Source: Bosea sp. PAMC 26642 (GTDB lineage Bacteria > Pseudomonadota > Alphaproteobacteria > Rhizobiales > Beijerinckiaceae). From it: a stretch of DNA of 64,000 nucleotides. The translations under genes and the position numbers were made by a program. Below the pieces are notes generated by a model that was not told the origin of the DNA, did no database searches, and was given only the letters and a program-made list of their open reading frames with translations. Of this stretch, positions 1 through 9,617 are shown one piece after another; positions within the stretch are counted from its first letter, which is position 1, and each line of letters starts with the position of its first letter. The stretch is taken from positions 930,001 to 994,000 of the forward strand of contig NZ_CP014301.1 of assembly GCF_001562255.1 (NCBI RefSeq), given 5' to 3'.

Positions 1-266
1 CCCTGCGCCAGACGCAAGATCTTGTCGGAATCGGCGATGTCGCCGGTATGGATGCCGCTGAACGGGCTGCTCGCGCCAGCTTCGAGTTGGCCAAGCTTGA
101 CGAAAATTCCCCGGCCATCTTCGCCTAGGTGGTCATAATAGGAGATCGCCGCCGTCGAGACGGCGCCCTTCTTCCGCGATTTGATCGAGCGTTCGGCAAG
201 ACGCGCTGCGTCGGCGGCCTGATCATCGTAATATGCCACAGCGTGAACGGCCGTGCAGTTGAACAT
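1..266 (-). CDS. Unrecognised protein, cut by window edge
   Basis: An open frame runs without a stop from an ATG at 266 to the left edge, so the C-terminus lies outside. The visible 88 residues begin MFNCTAVHAVAYYDDQ and contain a basic stretch (SIKSRKKGA). It starts 3 bp after the stop of the upstream small gene, so the two are probably one transcript. The AVxxAxYY-like beginning faintly recalls relaxase N-termini, but that is too weak to name a function. The codon pattern is that of a real gene. Confidence 0.5.
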   Translation of the reverse strand, partial: MFNCTAVHAVAYYDDQAADAARLAERSIKSRKKGAVSTAAISYYDHLGEDGRGIFVKLGQLEAGASSPFSGIHTGDIADSDKILRLAQ

Positions 267-269
267 CGA

Positions 270-575
270 TCAATCCTCTCGTTCTTCGGCGATAAAGGCA
301 CGGGAATGAGGCCGGCTTCGGTGGGAAGCGCTGATCGAGGTCGTCGCGATAAAGCGAACGATCGGGTCAATTTGGTCGGCGAGCGCATCTACCACCCCGC
401 GGACTGCGGCGATATCGACACGAAGTTTGTCGGCCTGCGCGTCGGCGTCCAGGTAACGCGATAGGGCATGTTGTACGAGGAACGGCAGCAGGACCCTGTC
501 CACGCGCGCGCGATGCCGGACTTTCTCAAGCAGCATGGGGTCGATGAGGACCCTGAGTTCAGATGGTTTGGCCAC
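270..575 (-). CDS. Small hypothetical protein, possible accessory-element gene
   Basis: A 101-residue protein from a GTG start. The first half (VLIDPMLLEKVRHRARVD, then a predicted helix HALSRYLDADAQ) looks like a small helical DNA-binding or mobilisation accessory protein; the C-terminus is rich in Ser, Arg and His. It is followed after 3 bp by the edge-cut gene and faces away from the gene at 794. Family not recognised. Together with its neighbours it suggests an integrative or plasmid-derived segment; this is inference from context and style only. Confidence 0.45.
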   Translation of the reverse strand: MAKPSELRVLIDPMLLEKVRHRARVDRVLLPFLVQHALSRYLDADAQADKLRVDIAAVRGVVDALADQIDPIVRFIATTSISASHRSRPHSRAFIAEERED

Positions 576-793
576 AGCCCATCACCGTAGGTTTTGTGAA
601 TGAAATCAGAGGCTTGAGAGCAGTCGCCAGCACCGAAGGGTGCGTGCCTGCGTCGTGAATCTACATCTCACTCGAACACAATGGCCGAGGCCGCGCTATC
701 GCGTCAAGCTCATTAGAGCGCCATTGCGGTCTATCAGATTTTAGAGTATCAACATGCTGCGGCGGACGGAACTGACTCCACGGGAGACATGAG

Positions 794-1396
794 ATGACCA
801 AAAAGCGTCAGCGAGCTGGCAGTGTTACGGCGACCGTCAATCGTGCGGCATTCGAAATGGTGCTGGAGAAGGCCGAGGCGATGCTGACGGACCGCGTCGG
901 TCTGCCAGAGCTTACCGCGCTCCACGGACGACGGCTGAAGCATGTTCTCGATCAGCATTTCGGCATCGAGTGGCTCGCGCAGGAATATAGCGCTGCCATG
1001 TCCCGACATGCAGGCGGCGACATGATCGATGAAGAGGAGCAGGCCAAGAGCCTCATCGCCAGCTTCGACGAGCGGCGCGTCGCGGGCACCCTTCGCCTGG
1101 TCCCGACCTCGCCGCGCAAGGGCGCTGCCAAGGTGCCTCAGCCGAAGGTTCCGCAGGACCCCGTGATTCAGACGGCTGTCCTTCCCGAGGACGCCCGGAA
1201 AGAGGTTGACCGGAGTGTTCAGCCCACCCCGGCGCCCGGTAACAGCGAAACTCGGGCACAGACCGTGCGACAGCCGGATGCGATGGCCATGGCTCTCAAG
1301 TTCGCAGGGATTGGGCGAGGGGAGACCAAGCGGGAAGAGGAGGGGGCTGGCCGGCCTGTGGTCGAGATCCGGTTGCTGGAGACATCCGAAGAGTGA
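794..1396 (+). CDS. Hypothetical protein (200 aa)
   Basis: ATG preceded by a GGGAGA ribosome-binding site. The N-terminal 90 residues are helical and charged, followed by a Pro/Gln-rich linker (PKVPQPKVPQDP) and a short acidic C-terminus ending ETSEE. No known domain recognised. It converges on the hypothetical gene ending at 1433. The layout of a helical head, disordered middle and short tail suggests a structural or DNA-maintenance accessory protein, but nothing in the sequence proves a role. Confidence 0.55.
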   Translation: MTKKRQRAGSVTATVNRAAFEMVLEKAEAMLTDRVGLPELTALHGRRLKHVLDQHFGIEWLAQEYSAAMSRHAGGDMIDEEEQAKSLIASFDERRVAGTLRLVPTSPRKGAAKVPQPKVPQDPVIQTAVLPEDARKEVDRSVQPTPAPGNSETRAQTVRQPDAMAMALKFAGIGRGETKREEEGAGRPVVEIRLLETSEE

Positions 1397-1432
1397 TCGG
1401 ATCCTGGCCGGACCATGCCACGCGCGATGACC

Positions 1433-2257
1433 TCAACTGAGATCGAGCAGGTGGGCTTGGACGTCATCAGGACGTCCAAGCTGATCCAGCACGATGCGGG
1501 CTACCTCCAGGTCTTCAGAAAGCCCCACGAGCAGAAGGACGTCATACCCGCGACGCGCATAACCCGTCAGGGTCAGAACAAGTTGCGCGATGGCCGTCGG
1601 CACGCGGCGCTTCTCACCCTGAGCCGACAGGACGCAGACAAGGAGGTGGCGATCAGGGTCGCTAACTGTGAACGCCAGGTGGAGGCTGGGCAAGAACTTC
1701 ATCCTTCCAAGAAGCCCAGGGATTTTGTTGTTGAAACGCGGGCCATCCGGTCCCCACCCTCGAGCAGCCCAAACGAACTTGGCTGCTGGATAGAGGCCTT
1801 CAACGAACTCGCTGGCTTTAACGGAAGCATAGGTCTGCCAGGCCCGGTCGGTCGCACCGGCTACCCGCTCGCCCGTGCTACGATCCGCCCGCTCCTGCGC
1901 GATGAGGCCTGTGAGACTGATCTTGCCATCAACAAGGTCCTCGGCGGCACGGGTCGCGTGATCGGGGGCATAATTGTACCACCGGGCAATAACGGACACC
2001 GAAGCAAGGGGTTGCGACCGCAGCCGCGAAGCGAGGAATTCAAACGGCGTTTCCTCTGCGAGCGTCGCCAGGAAGCGGGATGCCCTGGCAAGTCGCTGCG
2101 GTACATGCCGGCTAACCCCGTGCTCGCGAGCGAACGCCTGGTACACGCCCTCGCGATCGCCGTGACCAATTCTTGCCAAGCGCTCCTCAACGACTTTGGC
2201 AAGATCGTACCAGCCGTCAGCCGTCGCGATCGTTTGTCGTTTGGCTTGAGTATTCAC
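1433..2257 (-). CDS. Hypothetical protein (about 274 aa)
   Basis: I take the GTG at 2257 (NTQAKRQTIATADGWYDL follows) as the start because the open frame further upstream overlaps the 5' part of the oppositely oriented gene at 2330 and loses protein-like composition; a GGGGACGGGG stretch just upstream could serve as ribosome-binding site. The protein has helical segments with DRxGVYQAFAREHGVSRHV, which could be a helix-turn-helix, and a C-terminal part with VLLLVGLSEDLE. No family recognised. It lies divergent from the 2330 gene, sharing a short intergenic space. Confidence 0.5.
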   Translation of the reverse strand: MNTQAKRQTIATADGWYDLAKVVEERLARIGHGDREGVYQAFAREHGVSRHVPQRLARASRFLATLAEETPFEFLASRLRSQPLASVSVIARWYNYAPDHATRAAEDLVDGKISLTGLIAQERADRSTGERVAGATDRAWQTYASVKASEFVEGLYPAAKFVWAARGWGPDGPRFNNKIPGLLGRMKFLPSLHLAFTVSDPDRHLLVCVLSAQGEKRRVPTAIAQLVLTLTGYARRGYDVLLLVGLSEDLEVARIVLDQLGRPDDVQAHLLDLS

Positions 2258-2329
2258 GCCGGCCCCGTCCCCGTTCAATTTTTCGAAGCGTCTGAAAGAC
2301 GCTGATCCATCCGAATTCGGAGACCTACC

Positions 2330-2815
2330 ATGACTGAGAAGATCGACAACAGCCGTAACAAGGATCGCTTTGGCCTCGATTTCGGCATCGAGTCCGGCCA
2401 GCGTCGCGCCGCGCTGATCGATCCGGAGACCGGCGAAATGGCCGGATCGGAACGGACTGACACGCAGGTTACGTCGCGCATTATCGATGGTGCTCATGCG
2501 CTCATGCGATTGATGTCGTTCCAGGGCCGCGTGTACATCAAGACGGACGATGCCATTCTCCTGGCGGCTTATATCGTCGCTGTCGCCAGTTCCGAGGACA
2601 CGATCCGCCTGTTCGATGCGATCAGGGAAGGCAAGATTACGCTTACTGAACTGAAAACCCGGATCGACCAAGCGCTCAGCGACGCCAAGAAGGCCGGCGA
2701 GGCCGACGCAGACGCGCGCGCCAAAGCCCAAGCACAAGCCGACGCAGAATCCTTCGCAGCGGCAGGGCGAGCCGATTCCGATAACGGAGACATCAGCGTT
2801 TCCGGTCGCGCCTAG
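2330..2815 (+). CDS. Hypothetical protein (161 aa) with charged helical tail
   Basis: Good GGAGA ribosome-binding site upstream of ATG. The N-terminal half contains RIIDGAHALMRLMSFQG and the middle AAYIVAVASSEDTIRLFDAI; the C-terminal 50 residues are a low-complexity Ala/Asp/Lys/Gln helix (KAGEADADARAKAQAQADAE) likely to be coiled coil or disordered. It is followed after 49 bp by the next gene in the same direction, so an operon is plausible. No family recognised. Confidence 0.55.
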   Translation: MTEKIDNSRNKDRFGLDFGIESGQRRAALIDPETGEMAGSERTDTQVTSRIIDGAHALMRLMSFQGRVYIKTDDAILLAAYIVAVASSEDTIRLFDAIREGKITLTELKTRIDQALSDAKKAGEADADARAKAQAQADAESFAAAGRADSDNGDISVSGRA

Positions 2816-2864
2816 CAGCCAGCTCAACGCCGTTTACGGCCTGCCGGTCCGGGAGGGCGCAGAA

Positions 2865-3614
2865 GTGGCGAGCGAGAAGATGGAAGTACCAAAACTCAAC
2901 GCATACGACGTGCAGTTCGTGGCGCTGAATGGGCAAAAGGCGTTTCATTGGCGTGGGTTTGCGTACACGAACGTCGAGGCTATCGAACTCGCCAAGACCA
3001 CCTTCGAGGTGGTTTGGCTTGGCCTTGGCCACGCCCTGAATAAATCCCAGGCACTCCCGCGCGAGCTTACCAACGAATTCCGCTGTGCACCGGGCGACAG
3101 CGTCGCGAATTGGCTACCGCCGAGCATCTACTTCCTCTGTCGCGCCGCTCTCGACATCATTCATTGTGAGGCACAGCCGTCCGTAAACCATTTGTCGGAA
3201 GAGAGGGGAAACCGGCTGCTGGGTGAGATCTTGCTTTGCCGCCCGCTCGTTGCCCGGTCAGGCTGTGTGGGCCAGCTGACCTATCTGGACATCGAAGCTG
3301 GCTATACGCCTACGTGGTGGGATGGCGACCGTGAAGTCGGACCCAACATGGATTTGCTGTTCTGCTTTGAAGGGATGGCCGCTAAGGAAATATCCGCACT
3401 CGGATTGGATTTGCTGGCTGCTATCGGAATTCACCGCGCATGCGATGCTTTGGGCACCTGCTCCAGCACATACACGCACGCGCGACTGCCCGGTTCCGCC
3501 GTCTTTCGCGCGGTGATGAGTGTCTACCCTCCCAGCCCGAGCGAGCTACGCAGCTATCTGCGTGAATCTCAGCAGAGTGCCCTTCTCGAGCGTCTGGAGC
3601 GAGCTTTGCAATAG
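2865..3614 (+). CDS. Hypothetical protein (249 aa)
   Basis: Starts at GTG 2865, with ATG 2880 as an alternative. Rich in Cys and aromatic residues (YFLCRAALDIIHCEAQ, YTPTWWDGDREVG, LGTCSSTYTHARLPG) and without a signal peptide or clear membrane segment. No family recognised. It is the last intact gene of the left-hand accessory block; beyond it the DNA is decayed until the PRC-barrel gene at 4364. Confidence 0.5.
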   Translation: MASEKMEVPKLNAYDVQFVALNGQKAFHWRGFAYTNVEAIELAKTTFEVVWLGLGHALNKSQALPRELTNEFRCAPGDSVANWLPPSIYFLCRAALDIIHCEAQPSVNHLSEERGNRLLGEILLCRPLVARSGCVGQLTYLDIEAGYTPTWWDGDREVGPNMDLLFCFEGMAAKEISALGLDLLAAIGIHRACDALGTCSSTYTHARLPGSAVFRAVMSVYPPSPSELRSYLRESQQSALLERLERALQ

Positions 3615-3904
3615 GTGTGGATTATCGCCAGTTCTTTGCTATTTTCACGGCGAGAGCCAGCACCTCAACATAACTTCCGCCGATCGCTGCTGCGCTTTCT
3701 AACCAATCGATCGCACCAGTCATGCAGGTAATCGTCATCACGATCGACGAACTGACAATAAAATTTGATGTGGCAGGGGCCGACGCCAAGCCGTCCGCCC
3801 CACTCGTCTCCTTCCACGTCCGGGATGGCGTGCTAAAGGCGAAAGCGCACCGATCGATGGGGCGCTGGTCTACCTTCCGAACGATCTGGGTGCCCGCCTT
3901 CCAG

Positions 3905-4000
3905 CATGGCGCAGCGCGCGAAGTTGGTGTTGCATACCTCGGTCCATAGACACGAGACCACGACCTTCTTGCGCCCGTTGGGCGCGAGCGCGTCGCGGAC
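3905..4000 (-). pseudogene. Isochorismatase-family hydrolase remnant
   Basis: The minus strand encodes a piece with GRKKVVVSCLWTEVCNT and ARCAMLEGG, which matches the C-terminal core of YcaC-like cysteine hydrolases (GRKK-x-V-x-x-GLWTEVC, where the Cys is catalytic). There is no start, no full domain, and the frame breaks on both sides, so this is a fossil. It lies in the 750-bp gene-poor stretch between 3614 and 4364. Confidence 0.5.
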
Positions 4001-4052
4001 GTTTTAGTCGCCCCAGGAGTTCATCGAGGTCTGTGCGCGAATCTTGTTCTCG

Positions 4053-4154
4053 GGGAAGCGTCGCCGCGGCCTGGACGAGCGCGAACGCGGCCGGCGCGCC
4101 CGAAAGGTCCGTTACGAGCCAAGCGCTGGCGACGTCGCGCATGAAACTGCCGAA
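4053..4154 (-). pseudogene. MFS permease N-terminal remnant
   Basis: The minus strand reads FMRDVASAWLVTDLSGAP and ALVQAAATLP, the first transmembrane region of MFS_3 (DUF894/EntS-like) permeases. It is cut off after about 35 residues and runs out of frame into the hydrolase remnant. A regulator site on the plus strand (4172-4189) lies beside it, so the surviving upstream DNA now serves as the control region of the PRC-barrel gene. Confidence 0.45.
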
Positions 4155-4171
4155 CTCGATCGCTCGTGACG

Positions 4172-4189
4172 CTGCGTAGTTTCCGACCC
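4172..4189 (+). promoter_or_regulatory. FixJ-like site upstream of PRC-barrel gene
   Basis: The sequence CTGCGTAGTTTCCGACCC is identical over all 18 bases to the site at 11245-11262. The TTTCC half points toward the PRC-barrel start 175 bp downstream. Confidence 0.75.
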
Positions 4190-4363
4190 TATCAACCAAC
4201 GATGGCATGCCGATACCCATTGGACCATCAGAGGGCCCTAAACTCGCCGATCAGCATGGAAGGTTTGATCTGTCTCGGTCCCGTCCGCGGAGCCGGGCAA
4301 GACGTCGGCGCTTGCTGATCCGTCCAGTTTGGATGGCCGTCTTCGTCCAGAAAGGGTTCAGCC

Positions 4364-5131
4364 ATGCTGTTAGCCGCCTCCGCTCTGAAAGGTTATGCCG
4401 TCGAGGCGCAAGACGGCGCGATCGGCACCGTCAAGGATCTGCAGTTCGACGACAGAACCTGGCAGATCCGATGGCTTGTCGTCGATACCGGGAGATGGCT
4501 GACGGAGCGCAAGGTGCTCCTCCATCCTTCGGCGATCGGCAAGATCGACTATGGCGCGCAGACACTGCGGGTCGCGTTGAGCAGGCAGCAGGTGCAAGGC
4601 AGTCCAGCCTTGAGCTCTGATCTGCCCGTTTCGCGGCAGCATGAATCCGACCTCTACGGCTATTATGGCTGGAGCCCTCTTTGGGGTGGCGATCTCTATG
4701 GCTCGGAACTCGCGGGCGCAGGCTTTGGACCGTCGCGCTATTTCGGGAACAAGGAGCTTTACGACGACCTGGGCCTTGGCAACCACGGCGACAGCGGAGA
4801 CCCGCACCTTCGCAGCGTGTCCGAGGTCAAGGGCTATCACGTGCACGCCACCGACGGCGATATCGGCCATGTCGACAATCTCATGATTGACGACGGAAGC
4901 TGGGGCATCCGCTACCTTGTGCTTGACACCAGCAATTGGTGGATGGGCAAGCAGGTACTGATGTCGCCCTATGCCGTCAGCGAGATCAGCTGGTCGCAGG
5001 AGAAGGTCTATCTCGACGTCACGCGCGAACGGGTCAAGGCCAGCCCGGCCTGGGATCCCGCCGCGATGATAAACGACATCTACGAGAAACGCTTGCACGA
5101 GCATTATGGCTGGAGCGGCTACGGCTGGTGA
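4364..5131 (+). CDS. PRC-barrel domain protein, two domains
   Basis: A 255-residue soluble protein with two PRC-barrel domains, at about residues 3-75 (ALKGYAVEAQDGAIGTVKDL, then RWLVVDTGRWL) and 145-225 (EVKGYHVHATDGDIGHVDNL, then RYLVLDTSNWWMGKQVL). The linker and C-terminus carry matching HESDLYGYYGWS / HEHYGWSGYGW Tyr-Gly-Trp segments. PRC-barrels are small beta folds found in photosynthetic reaction centre H subunits and RimM; stand-alone stress-linked forms are common in alphaproteobacteria and their biochemistry is mostly unknown. Preceded at 175 bp by a strong FixJ-like site, so probably induced with the rest of the island. Confidence 0.85.
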   Translation: MLLAASALKGYAVEAQDGAIGTVKDLQFDDRTWQIRWLVVDTGRWLTERKVLLHPSAIGKIDYGAQTLRVALSRQQVQGSPALSSDLPVSRQHESDLYGYYGWSPLWGGDLYGSELAGAGFGPSRYFGNKELYDDLGLGNHGDSGDPHLRSVSEVKGYHVHATDGDIGHVDNLMIDDGSWGIRYLVLDTSNWWMGKQVLMSPYAVSEISWSQEKVYLDVTRERVKASPAWDPAAMINDIYEKRLHEHYGWSGYGW

Positions 5132-5207
5132 TGTTGGGCCCCGCTCGCCGCAATTTCCAAAAGGTCGACGCGGGGCCAGCGCCAGATTGTCAGTCGATCG
5201 CAGGCCG

Positions 5208-5537
5208 TCACGACAGATCGCCGAAGCGCGCTGGTCGTGCTGTCGCGAAGCCCTTGGCTGTCTGGGGTTTGACGAAGAGCGCGACGACCTCGGGATGAGC
5301 GGCGCGGATCTTCTGTTCAATGGCGGCGACCTGATCTTCGATCTGGCCCGAGCGCATGTCGTCGTCGAACGCGATGCTGAGCGCCACGAGAAACTGGTCA
5401 GGCGCCAATTGAACGCTCAGGAGGCCATTGGCTCGCGCGACCCCGCTTTCGGCGGCGACGCTGCCCAGGATGGAGTGGGATAGATCCTGATCGGCCCGCT
5501 CGCCGATCAGAAGACTGTTGTTTTCCTGCGCGATGAA
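5208..5537 (-). pseudogene. CDF transporter C-terminal fragment (partial duplicate)
   Basis: This 110-residue reading frame (from IAQENNSLLIGERADQD to AKGFATARPARFGDLS) is a near copy of the C-terminal cytoplasmic domain of the intact CDF gene at 9618-10595 but lacks all of the membrane segments. Both copies share long identical stretches such as LLIGERADQDLS and PEVVALFVKPQTAKGFA. It joins abruptly at about 5537 to a DUF6894 remnant in another frame, which marks an old recombination junction. It is probably not functional. Confidence 0.7.
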
Positions 5538-5539
5538 CA

Positions 5540-5706
5540 AGTCTGGAATACGCACATGCAAGGGTCTGGCAGGGCGTCTCGCGGGCCATATCTGCCAATG
5601 CGATCAGGGCGGCGTCGTTCGCGGCCTTGGTATGTGGGAATTCGAGGGGCTCATCTCAGCGCTCGGCGCTGTCGCCGATGTCCGTTGTGATCGTGAACTT
5701 AGGCAT
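5540..5706 (-). pseudogene. DUF6894-like gene remnant with in-frame stop
   Basis: From ATG 5706 the minus strand reads MPKFTITTDIGDSAER, then a TGA at 5656-5658, then in the same frame DEPLEFPHTKAANDAALIAL and ADMARE. This is the beginning of a DUF6894-type protein (beta strand, acidic turn, then the AAxDAAxxALxDMARE helix). It is disrupted by the stop and truncated by the junction with the CDF fragment. An intact relative lies immediately upstream on the same strand (5791-6102). Confidence 0.5.
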
Positions 5707-5790
5707 CGTGGGCGGTGCTGTGGTCCCCTGCTTTCCAATGGGGATTCCCGGAAGCTGTTTCGTCAGATGCCAGATGGTCTCAGTTCGCCC

Positions 5791-6102
5791 TCACAACGCC
5801 TCCTTGGGTTCCATGGACAGGAGAGCGACCGGCTGGCGAGGTTTCCACTTCGGGGGCTGTTCGTGACCGTTCTTCCAGCCGCCCATCAGCGCGATCGTCG
5901 CGCTGTATATAACGACGTGGTGAGCATTGCTGATCACGACGCCGAACGTGCGATGGTCGCCCTCGGCGATCTTGTCGCGGGCCATGTCCGGCAGGGTGTC
6001 CAAGCCGAACCATCTTGCAGCCGCGTCGTCGGGTAAGTCGCGGCCGGCTAAGTCGATCACCGGTTCGGACCCATTGTCGGTGTCGAAGAAGTAGTGGGGC
6101 AT
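5791..6102 (-). CDS. DUF6894 family protein
   Basis: The start ATG at 6102 is chosen because MPHYFFDTDNGSEPVIDLAG is the usual beginning of this family; the open frame upstream is not protein-like. The 103-residue product shows the family pattern: MPxYFFDTDxG, then LPDDAAARWFGLDTLPDMAR, then a strand region VVISNAHHVVIYSATIAL. DUF6894 proteins are small alphaproteobacterial proteins of unknown function. The adjacent DUF6894 remnant suggests a former tandem pair. Confidence 0.7.
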   Translation of the reverse strand: MPHYFFDTDNGSEPVIDLAGRDLPDDAAARWFGLDTLPDMARDKIAEGDHRTFGVVISNAHHVVIYSATIALMGGWKNGHEQPPKWKPRQPVALLSMEPKEAL

Positions 6103-6457
6103 CGAAGCCCTCCAGACGCGGGAACGGGCGCGCCAGACCATCACGCAGGTCTCGGGGAATGTTTCAAGCGGCGAGCCATTATTGCAGTGATCCAGACCCA
6201 GCCGCCAGCAACTCACCAGCTCGGCTTCCAAATGGACGGATGCGTCCAGCGCCAGCCGGGGCTGTCACGGCGCTTGTCGCCATCGCACGCGTCTGCTGCC
6301 ATCGTCGCTTAGCAGGTTGTCGGCGCCGCCTTTTTCCGAGCCAAGAACGACCGACGCGACGTCATGGTGGGCGCCGGCTGGCTGGAGCCTGTGCTAGCAT
6401 CTCCTGATTGGAGCGCTCCCGACCGACGGGTGCCAACACACCGATACGGACCGAGGC
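6103..6457. other. Gene-free stretch (355 bp)
   Basis: No convincing gene or RNA. The only item of note is GCCTTTTTCCGAGCC ending at 6342 on the plus strand, which matches the TTTCCGA half but not the TGCGTAG half of the recurring regulatory site; it lies 116 bp before the SOUL gene. Confidence 0.4.
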
Positions 6458-7072
6458 ATGTGGACGTTCAAGATGCTCGCGCTGATGGGGCTCGGCGTCC
6501 TTGCCGGGCTCGCGGCGATCGCTGTCGGGATCTGGATCTATGTCATGAGCACGATCGAGCAGCCGGCCTACGCCTCGGTCACACGCGACGACACTATTGA
6601 GATCCGCGACTATCCTGCGCTCGTCGTGGCGGAGGTGACGCGGCGCGGTGCGCGGCAAGCCGCGGTGCGCGCCGGGTTCTCGCCGCTTGCCGGCTATATC
6701 TTCGCCAAAAGCCGTGAGGGCGAGACCGTCAGCATGACTTCCCCGGTGATCCAGACGCCTACGCAAGCCAACGATCAGAGCTGGCTGATCCGTTTCGTGA
6801 TGCCGTCAAAATACACGCTGGAAACCCTGCCAAAGGCGGCTGGAGAGGATGTGCGCCTGCTAGAGCTGCCGGCTGCGCGCCGCGCCGCGATCCGCTTTTC
6901 AGGCACCGCGACCGATGCGTTGATCGCGCAGAACGAGGCGATGTTGCGGGCCTGGCTGGCGCAGCGCGCGATCGCAATCCAAGGCGCGCCGACCTATGCC
7001 TATTACAACGACCCGTGGACGCCCGGTCCGCTGCGTCGCAATGAAGTGCTGTTCGTCGTAGCGGTGCCTTAG
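6458..7072 (+). CDS. SOUL-family haem-binding protein, membrane-anchored
   Basis: A 204-residue protein with one N-terminal hydrophobic segment (about residues 5-30, LALMGLGVLAGLAAIAVGIW) followed by a SOUL/HBP domain: YASVTRDDTIEIRDYPALVV at the beginning, FxPLAGYIFA and EGETVSMTSPVIQTP in the middle, and PTYAYYNDPWTPGPLRRNEV at the end, all family signatures. SOUL proteins bind haem or porphyrins; in bacteria the exact role is unclear. The membrane anchor places the domain on the periplasmic side or at the membrane face. A half-match to the island regulator site lies 116 bp upstream. Confidence 0.85.
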   Translation: MWTFKMLALMGLGVLAGLAAIAVGIWIYVMSTIEQPAYASVTRDDTIEIRDYPALVVAEVTRRGARQAAVRAGFSPLAGYIFAKSREGETVSMTSPVIQTPTQANDQSWLIRFVMPSKYTLETLPKAAGEDVRLLELPAARRAAIRFSGTATDALIAQNEAMLRAWLAQRAIAIQGAPTYAYYNDPWTPGPLRRNEVLFVVAVP

Positions 7073-7218
7073 CAGGCTGAGGAAAAATCAGCGCTGTGCG
7101 CTGGTCGGTCAGAATTGAGCGCGGTTTGGGTCGGCTCTGATGGCCAAGTGACGATGACGAGCACCTCGGTATTTTATTTTTCGGCAGTTAATCCCAAAGA
7201 GATGCAGCGCAAAGATAC

Positions 7219-7250
7219 AAAAAAGGCCCAGCTTGCGCCGGGCCTTTCAT
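7219..7250 (-). terminator. Rho-independent terminator of groEL
   Basis: On the minus strand an AAGGCCC...GGGCCTT hairpin (arms 7240-7246 and 7223-7229, 10-base loop) is followed by a T run. It lies 25 bp after the groEL stop. Confidence 0.85.
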
Positions 7251-7274
7251 GGAGAGGTGGAGGGATGGGGACGA

Positions 7275-8933
<1,659 letters not shown>

Positions 8934-8966
8934 TTATGAAAGGATGGGAAGGGCGGTCTCAGGCGT

Positions 8967-9254
8967 TCAGCCGATGACGCCCATGATGTCGGATTCCTTC
9001 ATGATCAGGAGATCCTGGCCGTCGATCTTGACCTCGGTGCCGGACCACTTGCCGAAGAGGACGCGATCGCCCTTCTTGACGTCGAGTGCGACGAGCTTGC
9101 CAGCGTCATCACGGGCGCCGGGGCCCACGGACACGACTTCGCCCTCCTGGGGCTTTTCCTTGGCGGTATCGGGGATGATGATGCCACCCTTGGTCTTCTC
9201 TTCGCCATCAAGACGACGGACCACAACGCGGTCATGCAACGGACGGAACTTCAT
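8967..9254 (-). CDS. groS: 10-kDa co-chaperonin GroES
   Basis: A 95-residue protein with the standard N-terminus [20 protein letters not shown], the mobile loop region [20 protein letters not shown] and C-terminal [14 protein letters not shown]. It caps the GroEL ring. It is the first gene of the groES-groEL operon; the 5' region contains a CIRCE-like inverted repeat 61 bp and a FixJ-like site 170 bp before the start. Confidence 0.97.
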   Translation of the reverse strand: MKFRPLHDRVVVRRLDGEEKTKGGIIIPDTAKEKPQEGEVVSVGPGARDDAGKLVALDVKKGDRVLFGKWSGTEVKIDGQDLLIMKESDIMGVIG

Positions 9255-9314
9255 GGGTCATTTCCTTTAGGTAAAATCTGGATGCGAGGCTCAGAAAACT
9301 CGCGATGAACCCTG

Positions 9315-9341
9315 CTAGCAGTCTCTACCTATGAGTGCCAG
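9315..9341 (-). promoter_or_regulatory. Degenerate CIRCE (HrcA operator) before groES
   Basis: CTAGCAGTC, nine bases, then GAGTGCCAG. This keeps the exact 9-9-9 spacing of the CIRCE element (TTAGCACTC-N9-GAGTGCTAA) with a few mismatches. The location between the FixJ-like site and the start codon is as expected for HrcA repression. Confidence 0.7.
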
Positions 9342-9423
9342 CTTGGATACGGTTCTTCTCCCCGCGCAGCGAGGATCATGTTGGTGCGCGTGATCGATAC
9401 GAGGAAAGACTTTCGGCCGCACA

Positions 9424-9441
9424 GCCTCGGAAACTACGCAA
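9424..9441 (-). promoter_or_regulatory. FixJ-like site upstream of groES-groEL
   Basis: Minus strand TTGCGTAGTTTCCGAGGC, matching the consensus from the second base on. TTTCC points to groES, 170 bp away; no other gene starts downstream of it on this strand. Confidence 0.7.
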
Positions 9442-9617
9442 GACTCGCGCGCTGGCCGTTTATGACGTGGGGACGGGCGGCCTCGATCGCCATATCGTTT
9501 GCCGCGATGAGTGGACGTCGAATACCGGTGGGAAGGCTTTAGAGGACGGGGTTCGCCGCGCGGGGTCTGGGAGGACATTGCAATGCACTCGGCTTCGACA
9601 CCCGCATCGACCTCGGA

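Noticed and set aside
2258..2827. Upstream extension of the minus-strand hypothetical gene
   Set aside because: It would overlap the whole 2330-2815 gene; the extra residues are Cys/Gly-rich and shadow-like.
3722..3949. 75-codon frame beginning MQVIVITIDELTIKFDV
   Set aside because: No clear ribosome-binding site; overlaps the isochorismatase remnant and no family is recognised, so not reported as a gene.
6325..6342. Possible FixJ-like site before the SOUL gene
   Set aside because: Only the TTTCCGAGCC half matches; the TGCGTAG half is absent, though the distance (116 bp) would fit.
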